A program made the translations under genes and the position numbers. Below the pieces are notes generated by a model. It searched no databases and was not told where the DNA came from. It saw only the letters and a program-made list of their open reading frames with translations. Of a DNA stretch of 64,000 bases, positions 9,040 through 17,341 are shown in pieces (within the stretch, counting starts at the first letter, position 1; the number at the start of each line of letters is the position of its first letter). This stretch comes from Comamonas badia DSM 17552 (GTDB lineage: Bacteria > Pseudomonadota > Gammaproteobacteria > Burkholderiales > Burkholderiaceae_C). The DNA is taken from the NCBI RefSeq assembly GCF_000484635.1, contig NZ_AXVM01000005.1, positions 124,001 to 188,000 of the forward strand. The letters are read 5' to 3'.

Positions 9040-11358
9040 CTATTGCAACGGCTGGGGCATGTTGCCCGACAGGGGTTGGTACGGTGGGTGACCGGGTGGG
9101 CGCGTCACGCTGGGTGGCAGCGGGGCGGGCACGTCGCCCTTCTTGACGGTGCCCGGCAGGGGTGGCAGCACGGGCGCATCGTTCACGCTGCGCAATACGG
9201 CGCGCGGCTCGGGCTGGCTGGTCTGCTGCAGCGCGCGGATGGCATCGTAGCGGTCCTGCACCAAGGTCTCGCTGGTGGCGTTGTCGCGGATCACCACAGG
9301 GCGCAGGAACACCATCAGGTTGGACTTCTGGCGCGTGCGCGATTCGCTGCGAAACAGGTTGCCGATCACCGGCACATCGCCCAGCAGCGGCACCTTGTCC
9401 TCGCCGCGCGAATAGCTGTCTTCCAGCAGGCCGCCGAGCACGATGATGCTGCCGTCGTCCACCAGCACGGTGGATTCGATCGCGCGCTTGTTGGTCGAGG
9501 GCCCGTAGGTGTTGGTCAAGGTCGATTTGTCGACGTTGGAAACTTCCTGGTAGAGCGTGAGCTTGACGGTGCCGTTCTCGTTGATCTGCGGGCGCACCCG
9601 CAGCATCAGGCCCACGTCCTTGCGGTCCACGGTCGTGAAGGGGTTGACCGAGCCGTTGGCGCCGCCCGTGTTGGTGAACTGCCCCGTGGGAAAGGGCACG
9701 TTCTCGCCGACGATGATTTGCGCCTCTTCGTTGTCCAGCGTCAGCAGATTGGGTGTGGAGAGCACGTTGGCGTCGCCGGTGTTCTCCAGGAAGTTGGCCA
9801 GTGCCCCGAGGTAGTAGCGACCGTTGATGCGCGGCGCGACGGCGGCGTTGAAGCCTGAGCCTGGCATGCTCTGGGCGATGGTCTTGGGGTCGCCGCTGGC
9901 CGCTGCCAGCGCCAGGCTCAGGATGTTGGGCCCGGCGACGCTTGAATTCGTGCCCAGCAGCCCCAGCGTGCCGCTGCGCCCCAGCACGCTCTGCCACTGG
10001 ATGCCGAATTCGGCCACCTTGTTGGCGCTCACTTCCACGATCAGGCTTTCGATCAGCACCTGCGCGCGCCGGCCGTCGAGTTTGTCGATCACCGCGCGGA
10101 TCTGGCGGTACAGCGGCTCGGGCGCGGTGATGATGAGCGAGTTGGTCGCCGGGTCGGCCTGGATGATGCCGCCGGTGGAGACAGACTCCTGCTGGCCGCC
10201 GGCGCTGGTGCCTGCCTGCGCCCCGCTGCCCAGCCCGCTGGACATGGATGTGGCACCTGCGCCCAGGCCGTTGGCGGCCCCGCCCGTGGCGCTCAGCCCG
10301 CCCAGGGCGCGGCTGCGCCCTGGGGCGGCCGTTGTGCCGCCCAGGCCGGCGGTTGCGGTGCTGCCTTGGGCCTGGCCCTGGGCATCGACGGCCAGCGCCG
10401 CGCGCAGCGTGGTGGCCAGGCGCACCGCATCGGCGTTCTTGAGGTAGACCACGTGGATGTTGCCGCTGGTGTTGCCGCCGGTGGTGGCGGCCGGCTGGTC
10501 CAGCTGTGCGACGAGCGCCCGCACCTGCGCCAGGCGCGCCGGATTGGCCGCGCGCACGATCAGCGCGTTGCTGCGCGACTCGGCCAGCAGCGTGGTCTTG
10601 TAGGAGGTATCGGTCTGTGCCTGCGCGTTCGCCGGTGCGCCAGCCGTGGGCGTTCCGCCTTCGATGAGGCGCGCCACGAGGGGCGCCAGCTCGCCGGCGA
10701 CGGCGTGGCGCAGCGGGATCACCTCGACATCGGTGGCATGCGCCACATCCATCGCCGCGATGATGCGGCCGATGCGCCGCAGGTTGTCGGCGTAGTCGGT
10801 GATCACCAGCGAGTTGTTGCCCGGGTTGGCGTTGATGGTGTTGTTGGGGCTGATGAGCGGCCGCAGCACCGGCACCAGGTTGTTGGCATTCTCGAAGTTG
10901 AGTTTGAAGATCTGCGTGGCGATCTGCCCGCCCGTGGCCACGCCCTGGCCGCCGCCGGCCGAGACGGCGACGGTGTCGGTCTGCAGCTTGGCATCGGCCT
11001 CGGGTACGACCTTGTACAGGCCGCTCGCCTCCACCACGGTAAAGCCTTGCAACCGCAGCGCGGCGAGGAATTGGTCGAACGCCACCTTGGGCGTGACCGG
11101 ATTCTCGGTCGAGAGCGTGAGCTGCCCCTTGACGCGCGGATCGACCACCACGTTGCGCCCGGTGATCGTGGCCATGGTGCGCGCCACCGCATCAATGTCG
11201 GCATTGACGAAGTTCAGCGTCACCGGCTCGCTCGCCTGAACGCTGGCTGCCACTCTCGCTGGTTTGGAGCGATTTTGGGCGTTTGCGCTTACTGCAATTG
11301 CGCAAGCAGCTATCAACAAGAGAGTATTTCTGAGCAATCCAGCGGGCCTGAAAAACAT
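9040..11358 (-). CDS. gspD: Type II secretion outer membrane secretin D
   Basis: A 772-residue secretin forming the outer-membrane channel. An N-terminal signal peptide (about 1-27, ending SANAQ) precedes N0-N3 domains: N0 begins VTLNFVNADIDAVARTMATI, and repeated N domains contain LVITDYADNLRRIGRII and ALIVRAANPARLAQVRALV. A Gly/Ala/Ser-rich low-complexity linker follows (about 345-395). The secretin core ends with VPFPTGQFTNTGG, IESTVLVDDGSIIVLGGLLE and VPLLGDVPVIGNLFRS. The signal-peptide code at 11269-11314 consists largely of a copy of the dispersed palindromic repeat. gspN lies 3 bp upstream and gspE 12 bp downstream, so it is operonic. Confidence 0.96.
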   Translation of the reverse strand: MFFRPAGLLRNTLLLIAACAIAVSANAQNRSKPARVAASVQASEPVTLNFVNADIDAVARTMATITGRNVVVDPRVKGQLTLSTENPVTPKVAFDQFLAALRLQGFTVVEASGLYKVVPEADAKLQTDTVAVSAGGGQGVATGGQIATQIFKLNFENANNLVPVLRPLISPNNTINANPGNNSLVITDYADNLRRIGRIIAAMDVAHATDVEVIPLRHAVAGELAPLVARLIEGGTPTAGAPANAQAQTDTSYKTTLLAESRSNALIVRAANPARLAQVRALVAQLDQPAATTGGNTSGNIHVVYLKNADAVRLATTLRAALAVDAQGQAQGSTATAGLGGTTAAPGRSRALGGLSATGGAANGLGAGATSMSSGLGSGAQAGTSAGGQQESVSTGGIIQADPATNSLIITAPEPLYRQIRAVIDKLDGRRAQVLIESLIVEVSANKVAEFGIQWQSVLGRSGTLGLLGTNSSVAGPNILSLALAAASGDPKTIAQSMPGSGFNAAVAPRINGRYYLGALANFLENTGDANVLSTPNLLTLDNEEAQIIVGENVPFPTGQFTNTGGANGSVNPFTTVDRKDVGLMLRVRPQINENGTVKLTLYQEVSNVDKSTLTNTYGPSTNKRAIESTVLVDDGSIIVLGGLLEDSYSRGEDKVPLLGDVPVIGNLFRSESRTRQKSNLMVFLRPVVIRDNATSETLVQDRYDAIRALQQTSQPEPRAVLRSVNDAPVLPPLPGTVKKGDVPAPLPPSVTRPPGHPPYQPLSGNMPQPLQ
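11269..11314 (-). repeat. Dispersed palindromic repeat (copy E) inside the gspD signal peptide
   Basis: On the minus strand: gatagctgcttgcgcaat, then gtaagcgcaaac and ccaaaatcg. This is the best-preserved in-gene copy and codes for IAACAIAVSANAQNRS, i.e. the core and cleavage region of the GspD signal peptide. Confidence 0.6.
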
Positions 11359-11361
11359 GGG

Positions 11362-12159
11362 TCAACCAATCGTGATAACGGAGCGCGCGCCGCTGCGCCG
11401 CCCGATGATATTGAGCAGGTTGGCCAGCACCGCCTCGCTGCCCGGTGCTGCCGTCGCTTCGCCGGTGAAGCGCAGGCGCTGACCCACCCATTGTCCGTCG
11501 CCTGAAAGCTGCAGTGCGCCTTCCAGCGTGGCCAGTGCCAGATGGGCTGCAGCGCCGCCGGACAGCGTGGCGCGATAGCTGCCTATCGGATGCAGGGTGG
11601 AGAGGCGCGAGGACATGTTCAGCAGATCCAGCTGCACCGTGCCCGCCAGTTCGATGCGGCCCTGCGCCCAGGAGAGCGCAAGCCCGGTGGTCGCCAGCGC
11701 CAATTGCCCCTGCAATTGCACGGTGTTCCATGGCGTGCCCAGCCCCGCGAGCAGCGCGGCGGGCCAGCGGCTCTGGCCATCGTGCACCTGCAGTTGCAGC
11801 GCGCCCAGGCCAAGGCGCGCATCGACGGCAATCGGCGTGCTGGTGCAGCAGTCGAATTGCAGCAGCGCATGGGCGCCGTCCGGTGCGGGCCGCAACTGCC
11901 AGTGCATGCGCCCGGGCAGCGCGAGGGCATCGCGGCTGCCGCTGCCGCCGGTCAATTGCAACTGTGCCGAGCCATTCCAGACCGTGCCCTGCGTGTCGGC
12001 CAGCCGCACCTGGCCTTGGCTGGCGCGTGCCAAGGCGGCCGCCAGCCAATGTGCCGGCGCCAGCAGTGCGAGCGCAGGCAGCAGCCCCAGCAGCAGGCCG
12101 ATCAGCGCCCAGCGCCAGAGGCTGCGCGCGGCGACGGCGGTGGCGGGGTTGCGCATCAT
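11362..12159 (-). CDS. gspN: Type II secretion system protein N
   Basis: A 265-residue bitopic inner-membrane protein of the GspN family. A single N-terminal membrane segment (LWRWALIGLLLGLLPALALL, about 14-33) is followed by a periplasmic domain with GTVWNGSAQLQL and a C-terminal VLANLLNIIGRRSGARSVIT motif typical of GspN. I start it at ATG 12159, which overlaps the gspM stop as ATGA; a second ATG follows immediately. The open frame continues much further upstream but there it overlaps gspM and gspL and is not used. Its role in type II secretion is accessory and it is absent from some systems. Confidence 0.88.
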   Translation of the reverse strand: MMRNPATAVAARSLWRWALIGLLLGLLPALALLAPAHWLAAALARASQGQVRLADTQGTVWNGSAQLQLTGGSGSRDALALPGRMHWQLRPAPDGAHALLQFDCCTSTPIAVDARLGLGALQLQVHDGQSRWPAALLAGLGTPWNTVQLQGQLALATTGLALSWAQGRIELAGTVQLDLLNMSSRLSTLHPIGSYRATLSGGAAAHLALATLEGALQLSGDGQWVGQRLRFTGEATAAPGSEAVLANLLNIIGRRSGARSVITIG

Positions 12160-12647
12160 GGTGTCGGCAGCGCCAGCACGATGCTGCCGCTCCAGCGCAC
12201 CGGCAAGGCGGTGCCGACGCGGCTCAACTGCGCCTGCACCGGCGCTGCCTGACTGCTGGCGCGCACCTGCGCCAGCCAGGCGGCGACGGCGCTGGCGGGG
12301 GCGTCCGTCAGCGTGACGGTGGCGCGAGCACCCGCGATGGTGGTTTTTGCGCTGGCGCCAAAGGCGGCCTCGACGCTGCTGCGCAGCAGCGCTGGCGCGT
12401 CCGCACCCGGGTGGCGCGGCGCACCCTGCAGTTGCTCGGCCTGCGCCTGCAATTGCTGCATCTGCTGCCATTGGGCATTGGTCTGCGCATGGCGTGCGGG
12501 CGAGGCGCGCAGCGCCTTCAAGGGCGGCGCCAGCAGCAGCCACCACAGCAGCGCCAGGGCAACGAGGACCGCTGCCGCGTGCACCAGCGTGCGTTCGCGC
12601 GGCGCCAACCGGGCCCAGCGCGCCGCCAGAGCTGCGGGGGTCTTCAT
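12156..12647 (-). CDS. gspM: Type II secretion system protein M
   Basis: A 163-residue inner-membrane component that pairs with GspL. The N-terminus has the usual WARLAPRERTLVHAAAVLVA followed by a membrane segment (to about residue 42), then a coiled-coil-prone stretch rich in Gln (QWQQMQQLQAQAEQLQ). A periplasmic ferredoxin-like domain follows, containing VTLTDAPASAVAAWLAQV. Stop and start overlap by 4 bp with both gspL upstream and gspN downstream, showing tight translational coupling. Sequence conservation in this family is low, so the call also rests on position and topology. Confidence 0.9.
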   Translation of the reverse strand: MKTPAALAARWARLAPRERTLVHAAAVLVALALLWWLLLAPPLKALRASPARHAQTNAQWQQMQQLQAQAEQLQGAPRHPGADAPALLRSSVEAAFGASAKTTIAGARATVTLTDAPASAVAAWLAQVRASSQAAPVQAQLSRVGTALPVRWSGSIVLALPTP

Positions 12648-13882
12648 GGCGTGGCTCCTGCCGGTTGCAGTACCAGGGCGCCATCCTGCTGGCTGGCGCG
12701 CAGGCCGCGGGCGGCCAGTGGTGGTGCCAGCGCCGTGCGCTGCGCCTCGGTCAGCGTAAGCCCGCTCAGGCGCAGCGCGCCTTCGGCGTAGTCGATGCGC
12801 GTGGGTATCTGGTCGGCCGGCAGCACGCTCGCGGCCGCGGCCAGCAGCGGCTCCAGGTCGCGCTCATCCAGGACGCCGGTCTGCTGGCGCAGCAGCGCCA
12901 CTTCCTTGCGCATCTGCACCGGTGCATCCACCACCAGCTTGACCTGCGGAAAAGCCTGCTGCAGCACGGCGCGCGCGGCCGCCTGCTGGCTCGCCAGGAC
13001 GCGCGCATCCTGCCAGGCCCAGAGGTTGAGTGCCGCCACCTGCAGCAGCGCCAGCAGGCCCAGCGCCCAGCGTGCAGCGCGCCATTGCGGCGCCCGCCAC
13101 AGCGCATTGATGCCCGTGCCTAGCCAGCGCAGCGCGCGCTGGCGGCCGTTGTTGACCAGATCGAACTGCGCCAGATCCCAGGGCCCGCTGGCAGCCGCGA
13201 GCAGCGCTTCATCCTGCGACAGCAGCGGCACGGCCTGGCCGAACAGGCGCTCGGCCAGCGCCGCCACGGCCGGCTCGGCGCGCACGCTGGCGCTGGGCGG
13301 CAGCAGCGCGGTCAGCCCGGGCGCGGGCAGCCCGGGCGCGGGCAGTGGCAGCAGGGTGACGGCCTGCTCGGGGCCCATGCCGGCCAGTACGGCGCTGGCC
13401 TCTTCCGGCGTGCCGATGACGGTGCATTCCGGCTGCCCGCTGGCCGTCGGACCGGGCGCATGGGCGGGCACGATGCGATCCACGCGGTGGCCTGCGGCTT
13501 CCAGTGCGTGCAACGCGCCTTGCAGCCAGGCGCGATCGCAGACCGCGACCCAGAGCGGGACCCCGGCCACGGCCTCGGGTGGCAGCGCAAAGTGCAGCTG
13601 GGCCGGATCGTCCAGCAATTGTTCTTCCAGCAGGCCTTCGAGCACGGCGCGCAGGCGCTGGCGTTGCGCCAGCGCGCCCTGCGGCAGGGTCACGCGTTGC
13701 CAGGAGAGCTGGCGTGGCGGCACCACCGCCACGGTCTCGCCGGTGCGCCCCGGCTGGGGCAGCAGTGGCGCGCTGCAGCGCCCGCTGCGCGTGACGTGCC
13801 TGCCGTCGCTCGAGAGCACGTAGTGCAGCTCGGTGGCAGCGGTCAGTGCCTGGGCCGGCAGGGAAAGGGCAAGCGTACTCAT
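12644..13882 (-). CDS. gspL: Type II secretion system protein L
   Basis: A 412-residue inner-membrane protein linking the GspE ATPase to the membrane platform. The N-terminal 250 residues form the actin-like cytoplasmic domain (GETVAVVPPRQLSWQRVTLP). A single membrane segment lies near residues 268-286 (ALGLLALLQVAALNLWAW), and a periplasmic domain ends at the C-terminus. Start ATG 13882 overlaps the gspK stop by 4 bp. The C-terminal periplasmic part carries the usual SGLTLTEAQRTALAPPLAAR-like ferredoxin fold region. Weak family conservation is offset by gene order gspK-L-M. Confidence 0.92.
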   Translation of the reverse strand: MSTLALSLPAQALTAATELHYVLSSDGRHVTRSGRCSAPLLPQPGRTGETVAVVPPRQLSWQRVTLPQGALAQRQRLRAVLEGLLEEQLLDDPAQLHFALPPEAVAGVPLWVAVCDRAWLQGALHALEAAGHRVDRIVPAHAPGPTASGQPECTVIGTPEEASAVLAGMGPEQAVTLLPLPAPGLPAPGLTALLPPSASVRAEPAVAALAERLFGQAVPLLSQDEALLAAASGPWDLAQFDLVNNGRQRALRWLGTGINALWRAPQWRAARWALGLLALLQVAALNLWAWQDARVLASQQAAARAVLQQAFPQVKLVVDAPVQMRKEVALLRQQTGVLDERDLEPLLAAAASVLPADQIPTRIDYAEGALRLSGLTLTEAQRTALAPPLAARGLRASQQDGALVLQPAGATP

Positions 13883-14889
13883 GGCGGGGATGCGCGAGGC
13901 ATTGTAGGTGGCGCATCGGCGTCGCCGGGTTGTTTTGTCGCGGCGGCAATCCAGCCGGCGCGATCGCGCCAGAGCGTGCGCGCGGCGCCGCGCTGCTTGA
14001 AGAGCAGCGAGCGCTCGCGCACCACGATGCTTCCCAGGCGCAGCTGGCCGCGCACCTCAAAGTAGCTTGAGCTCACATCGTGCAGGTCGGCGCGCAGTGC
14101 ATTCGGCTTGGAAAGCCGACTGCCGGCATCGCTGAGCTTGGCGAAATAGTGCGCATCGCGTGCCTGCGTGAGCTGCTGCGCCTCGGCCAGCGAGAGGCCG
14201 TCCGCGCTGGCCCACAGCGCCACGGCGGTGGCGGTGTTGATGTTGAGCTTGGTGCGCACCGGCAGCAGTGTGGCGTAGGGCGTCAGGCGGGTGATAACGG
14301 CGGGCGGCACCCCCCACCATGACAGCTCATCCATGTTGCGCGGCAGTAGCGGCGCGTCGGCATCGGCCGGCGTGTCGGTGCGCGTGGCCTGCACCATGGC
14401 GTCCGCCAGGTGGTCCAGCAACGCGGCATCCAGCCCCAGGTAGCCAAACAGCCGCACGAACTGGCGCATCGCCAGCGCATCGACGGCATTGCCCTGCGCC
14501 AGGTTGCGCAGGTTCAGCCGCCCCTGCTGGTCGGTGATGGTGCCGGAGAGGAAGGCGTCGCCGGTGTCGGTGCTGGCATCCGCTGCCACGCCGTGGTCGG
14601 CGGCGAGAAAGGTGGACAGGCGCGCTTCCTCCAGTGGCACGGCCCAGGGTTCGGTCAGGTTGTCGGTGCCGTCGCCGCGCGCCAGCGAATCCTCGCGCAG
14701 GATCAGCCGCGACCAGTCCAGCGCGCCGATCAGGATCCACGCCGATTGCACGCGCGCGCGCTCGGCGGTTTCCACCTCCACCGCGCGCCACTGCTGCCAC
14801 AGCGCCGAGGCAGCAAAACTCGCCACCAGCGTGACCACCAGCATGGCCGCCAGCAGCGCCGCACCGCGCTGGCGCAGGGGGTGCGTCAT
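13879..14889 (-). CDS. gspK: Type II secretion minor pseudopilin K
   Basis: A 336-residue minor pseudopilin, much larger than the others as expected for GspK. The prepilin-type N-terminus is MTHPLRQRGAALLAAMLVVT, with Gly-Ala at the cleavage point and no glutamate five residues in, which is normal for GspK. The globular domain contains TDQQGRLNLRNLAQG and LLPVRTKLNINTATAVALWA, hallmark GspK motifs. ATG 14889 overlaps the gspJ stop (ATGA). It caps the pseudopilus tip together with GspI and GspJ. Confidence 0.94.
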   Translation of the reverse strand: MTHPLRQRGAALLAAMLVVTLVASFAASALWQQWRAVEVETAERARVQSAWILIGALDWSRLILREDSLARGDGTDNLTEPWAVPLEEARLSTFLAADHGVAADASTDTGDAFLSGTITDQQGRLNLRNLAQGNAVDALAMRQFVRLFGYLGLDAALLDHLADAMVQATRTDTPADADAPLLPRNMDELSWWGVPPAVITRLTPYATLLPVRTKLNINTATAVALWASADGLSLAEAQQLTQARDAHYFAKLSDAGSRLSKPNALRADLHDVSSSYFEVRGQLRLGSIVVRERSLLFKQRGAARTLWRDRAGWIAAATKQPGDADAPPTMPRASPP

Positions 14890-15590
14890 GACTTGTTGCC
14901 CCCCACGGTGGGGTTGACCCAGTCGCGCGTGATCTGGCCCGAGAGCGCCCCGCCTGCGGGCAGGCTGAGTTGCAGGCGCAGGCCTTCGGGCAGCGCGGCT
15001 GTGGCGCTGGCGCCTGCTGCGGGGGTGGGCGCCAACACTCCGGGCACCGCGCTGGTGGTGCCGGTAGAGAGCGCATTCGCCCAGGCGCCATCGCGGTAGA
15101 AGAATAGCTGCCAGCCGGCCAGCGGCAGCAGCACGGTCTCGCTGCGGCGCGTGGCGGCATCCGGCGTGCGCGCCCAGCTGGCCGCCTGCTGCCAGGCGGC
15201 GTTCCACTGTTCGCGCGTGGCCACCGGCGCGGATTGCCAGCGCAGCCACTGGTCGGTGCCATCGGCATTGCGCAGCGCCCAGGCAACGACGATCACCCCG
15301 GCATCGCCCGCCCGGCTGCTGCGCCGCGTGAGAAGCAGGGCCTGCCCGTCCCAGGCGATAGCGCTGGTGTGCTCCAGGGTCTGGATCGCATCCAGGTCGG
15401 CGCCCCACTGGTCCAGCACCGTCTGCAGCGTGGCGACCGCGTCGGCGTGCTCGCGGGTCTGGTGCTGGGCGCGCACCATGGCGTCAAGCCCGCGCCAGCT
15501 CACGATCGCCAGCAGCGCCAGCACGGCGATGGCCACCAGCAGCTCCACCAGCGTGAAGCCGCGAGAGTGGTGCGGAACATGCTCCTGCAT
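14886..15590 (-). CDS. gspJ: Type II secretion minor pseudopilin J
   Basis: A 234-residue minor pseudopilin. A short leader ends at Gly11, followed by FTLVELLVAIAVLALLAIVS with the conserved Glu five residues after the cleavage site. The globular part contains WRGLDAMVRAQHQTREHADA and VLDQWGADLDAIQTL, both GspJ-like. Start ATG 15590 shares one base with the gspI stop (TGATG). It forms the pseudopilus tip with GspI and GspK. The longer upstream open frame is an artefact of overlap with gspI and gspH. Confidence 0.93.
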   Translation of the reverse strand: MQEHVPHHSRGFTLVELLVAIAVLALLAIVSWRGLDAMVRAQHQTREHADAVATLQTVLDQWGADLDAIQTLEHTSAIAWDGQALLLTRRSSRAGDAGVIVVAWALRNADGTDQWLRWQSAPVATREQWNAAWQQAASWARTPDAATRRSETVLLPLAGWQLFFYRDGAWANALSTGTTSAVPGVLAPTPAAGASATAALPEGLRLQLSLPAGGALSGQITRDWVNPTVGGNKS

Positions 15591-15952
15591 CAATAGCGGC
15601 CTACGATGGTGGACAGGCGCAAAACCGGAATTTGACCCGCGGTAACCCGCGCATCTACGCGGCGAAACTGCGGGTTCGGCGTCGGCGTCACCTGCAGTGT
15701 CACCTGGTACTCGCGTCCGGCCTGCACACAGGGCCCGCTGCTGTCGCCCAGCGAAGGCATCTGGTGCGACAGGCGCATCGCCACCAGCGCGTTTTCGGCG
15801 CAGATGTGGGCCAGCGTCACATCGGTCTGCCGTGCGCTGGCGCGCGTGAGAGCCGAGATCGCCTGTGAGCCCGCCAGCAGAGCGATGGCGACGATGCCCA
15901 GCGCCACCAGTACCTCCACCAGCGTGAAGCCGCGTGCGCCCGTCTGCGTCAT
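15590..15952 (-). CDS. gspI: Type II secretion minor pseudopilin I
   Basis: A 120-residue minor pseudopilin. The leader is very short (MTQTGARG), followed by FTLVEVLVALGIVAIALLAG with the conserved Glu. It then has the typical ENALVAMRLSHQMPSLGDSS, and RTR-like basic residues are lacking. Start ATG 15952 overlaps the gspH stop by 4 bp. Length is normal for GspI. It nucleates the pseudopilus tip complex with GspJ and GspK. Confidence 0.93.
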   Translation of the reverse strand: MTQTGARGFTLVEVLVALGIVAIALLAGSQAISALTRASARQTDVTLAHICAENALVAMRLSHQMPSLGDSSGPCVQAGREYQVTLQVTPTPNPQFRRVDARVTAGQIPVLRLSTIVGRY

Positions 15953-16404
15953 TGCAGCGCCTGCGCCGTGAAGGGGCGCAGCCCGTCGGTCGCCACGCGC
16001 ACCGCCTGACCCGGCAGATCGGCATTGATGATCACCACCTGCTGTGCGCCGATGAGCGGCTCGGGGCCCAGCCAGAGCACCGCAGCGCCGCGCACACCGG
16101 TCTGCGGCAGCAGCCAGTGCGTCGGCAGGCTAGTGCCCGGGAGACCGTCAAAGCGGAACCCTGTGGCATCCGCCTGCCAGCGCACCATGGCGCCCGAGGC
16201 GCGTGACTGCGCCCGTGCCGATTCGAGCAGTGCCGCCAGGCGCTCGCCTTCGCGCTGCAAGCGATCGCGTCCGCTGTCCTGCAGCGCAAAGCCCACGCCC
16301 GCCGTGGCCAGCGCCATGATAGCCACCACCACCAGCAGCTCCAGCAGCGTGAAGCCGCTAGAGCGGTGGCTGTGGGCGCTACTGCCAGCTGCCGATGTCC
16401 GCAT
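15949..16404 (-). CDS. gspH: Type II secretion minor pseudopilin H
   Basis: A 151-residue minor pseudopilin with a 17-residue leader ending in Gly, then FTLLELLVVVAIMALATAGV with the conserved Glu. The globular segment contains REGERLAALLESARAQSRAS and VRWQADATGFRFDG, typical of GspH. The ATG at 16404 lies 26 bp inside the end of gspG. No better in-frame start was seen before the conserved N-terminus, so the overlap appears real. GspH connects the major pseudopilin to the tip. Confidence 0.9.
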   Translation of the reverse strand: MRTSAAGSSAHSHRSSGFTLLELLVVVAIMALATAGVGFALQDSGRDRLQREGERLAALLESARAQSRASGAMVRWQADATGFRFDGLPGTSLPTHWLLPQTGVRGAAVLWLGPEPLIGAQQVVIINADLPGQAVRVATDGLRPFTAQALQ

Positions 16405-16819
16405 CCTTGCCTTCGCCGCCGGGCTGGCCGTCCGCGCCCAGCGACATCACGTCCACTTCGCCCTTGATGCCCGGGTTCAGGTACTGGTAGGCGTGACCCC
16501 AGGGGTCCGTCGGCAGCTTTTCCACATAGGGGCGCCAGTTGGGTGGGATCGGCGGAGTCGTCGGTTTGCTGACCAGCGCCTGCAAGCCCTGCTCCGCCGT
16601 TGGGTAGCGCAGGTTGTCCAGTTTGTAGAGCTTGAGCGCCTGCATCAGGTTGGTCACGTCGGTGCGCGCGGCGGTGGAGCGGGCATCATCCGCGCGGTCG
16701 AGCACATTGGGCACGATGAGCGCTGCGAGCACGCCGATGATGACCAGCACCACCATCAGCTCGATCAGGGTGAAGCCGGCGGCGCGGCGCAGGCGGGCAA
16801 GGGCGGACGGCAGGGGCAC
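16379..16819 (-). CDS. gspG: Type II secretion major pseudopilin G
   Basis: A 146-residue major pseudopilin and first gene of the minus-strand gsp block. The start codon is GTG 16819; the leader is 15 residues ending AAG, then FTLIELMVVLVIIGVLAALI with Glu at position 5 of the mature protein. The C-terminal half has the calcium-binding-type GspG signature: LDNLRYPTAEQGLQALVSKP, DPWGHAYQYLNPG and SLGADGQPGGEGKDADIGSW. The prepilin peptidase that would process it is not encoded in the window. Confidence 0.97.
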   Translation of the reverse strand: MPLPSALARLRRAAGFTLIELMVVLVIIGVLAALIVPNVLDRADDARSTAARTDVTNLMQALKLYKLDNLRYPTAEQGLQALVSKPTTPPIPPNWRPYVEKLPTDPWGHAYQYLNPGIKGEVDVMSLGADGQPGGEGKDADIGSWQ

Positions 16820-16870
16820 GGGGCGGCTTTCGATGGCTACAGGGGCAAGCCGCTCAATGATAATGGCGCC

Positions 16871-17311
16871 ATGCCCGCTGTTGCACGTCCCCGCTGGACC
16901 TTGCGCCTTGCGACCCTGTTGTTCTGGGCGTTGCTGGGCGTGAGCCTGGCCTGGTGGGGGCTGAAGCTATCGCGCCCTGCCGGTGCGCCCCCGGTGCCGC
17001 TGGCCGCCCCTGCGCCGCTGGCGGTGGATGCACAGGCGCTGGCACGGGCGCTGGGCGCGCAGGCCGCGGCAAGCACAGCTGCCGCACCGGCGCCTGCGCG
17101 CTTTGTGTTGCAAGGCGTGTTGGCTGGCACCCAAAGCGGCGACGGTGCAGCGCTGATTGCGGTGGACGGCAAGCCCGCCAAGCCCTACCGCGTCGGTGCC
17201 GAGCTACAGCCCGGGCTGGTTGTGCAATCCCTGGGCCGACGCGAGGTGCACCTGGGCGCGGCTGCCGAGGGCGATACGGCGATGACGCTGGAGTTGCCGC
17301 GCAAGCCGTAG
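16871..17311 (+). CDS. gspC: Type II secretion protein GspC-like
   Basis: A 146-residue bitopic protein divergent from gspG, separated by about 50 bp that must hold both promoters. An N-terminal membrane segment (LRLATLLFWALLGVSLAWWG) is followed by a Pro/Ala-rich linker and a homology-region domain: FVLQGVLAGTQSGDGAALIA, then AKPYRVGAELQPGLVVQSLG and a C-terminal LELPRKP. This is the GspC HR domain without a C-terminal PDZ domain, so the protein is short relative to the enterobacterial type. It would connect the secretin to the inner-membrane platform. The start ATG 16871 was chosen because the membrane helix follows directly. Confidence 0.85.
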   Translation: MPAVARPRWTLRLATLLFWALLGVSLAWWGLKLSRPAGAPPVPLAAPAPLAVDAQALARALGAQAAASTAAAPAPARFVLQGVLAGTQSGDGAALIAVDGKPAKPYRVGAELQPGLVVQSLGRREVHLGAAAEGDTAMTLELPRKP

Positions 17312-17341
17312 CTGGCGCCTGCGTGTTCAGTGCCCGTTGGC

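Noticed and set aside
8305-9858. Long plus-strand open frame opposite gspE and gspD
   Set aside because: It crosses two real genes antisense and has the low-complexity composition of a shadow frame.
16025-16870. Upstream extension of the gspC frame across gspH and gspG
   Set aside because: It is antisense to two pseudopilin genes, and the membrane helix expected at the N-terminus of GspC starts right after ATG 16871.
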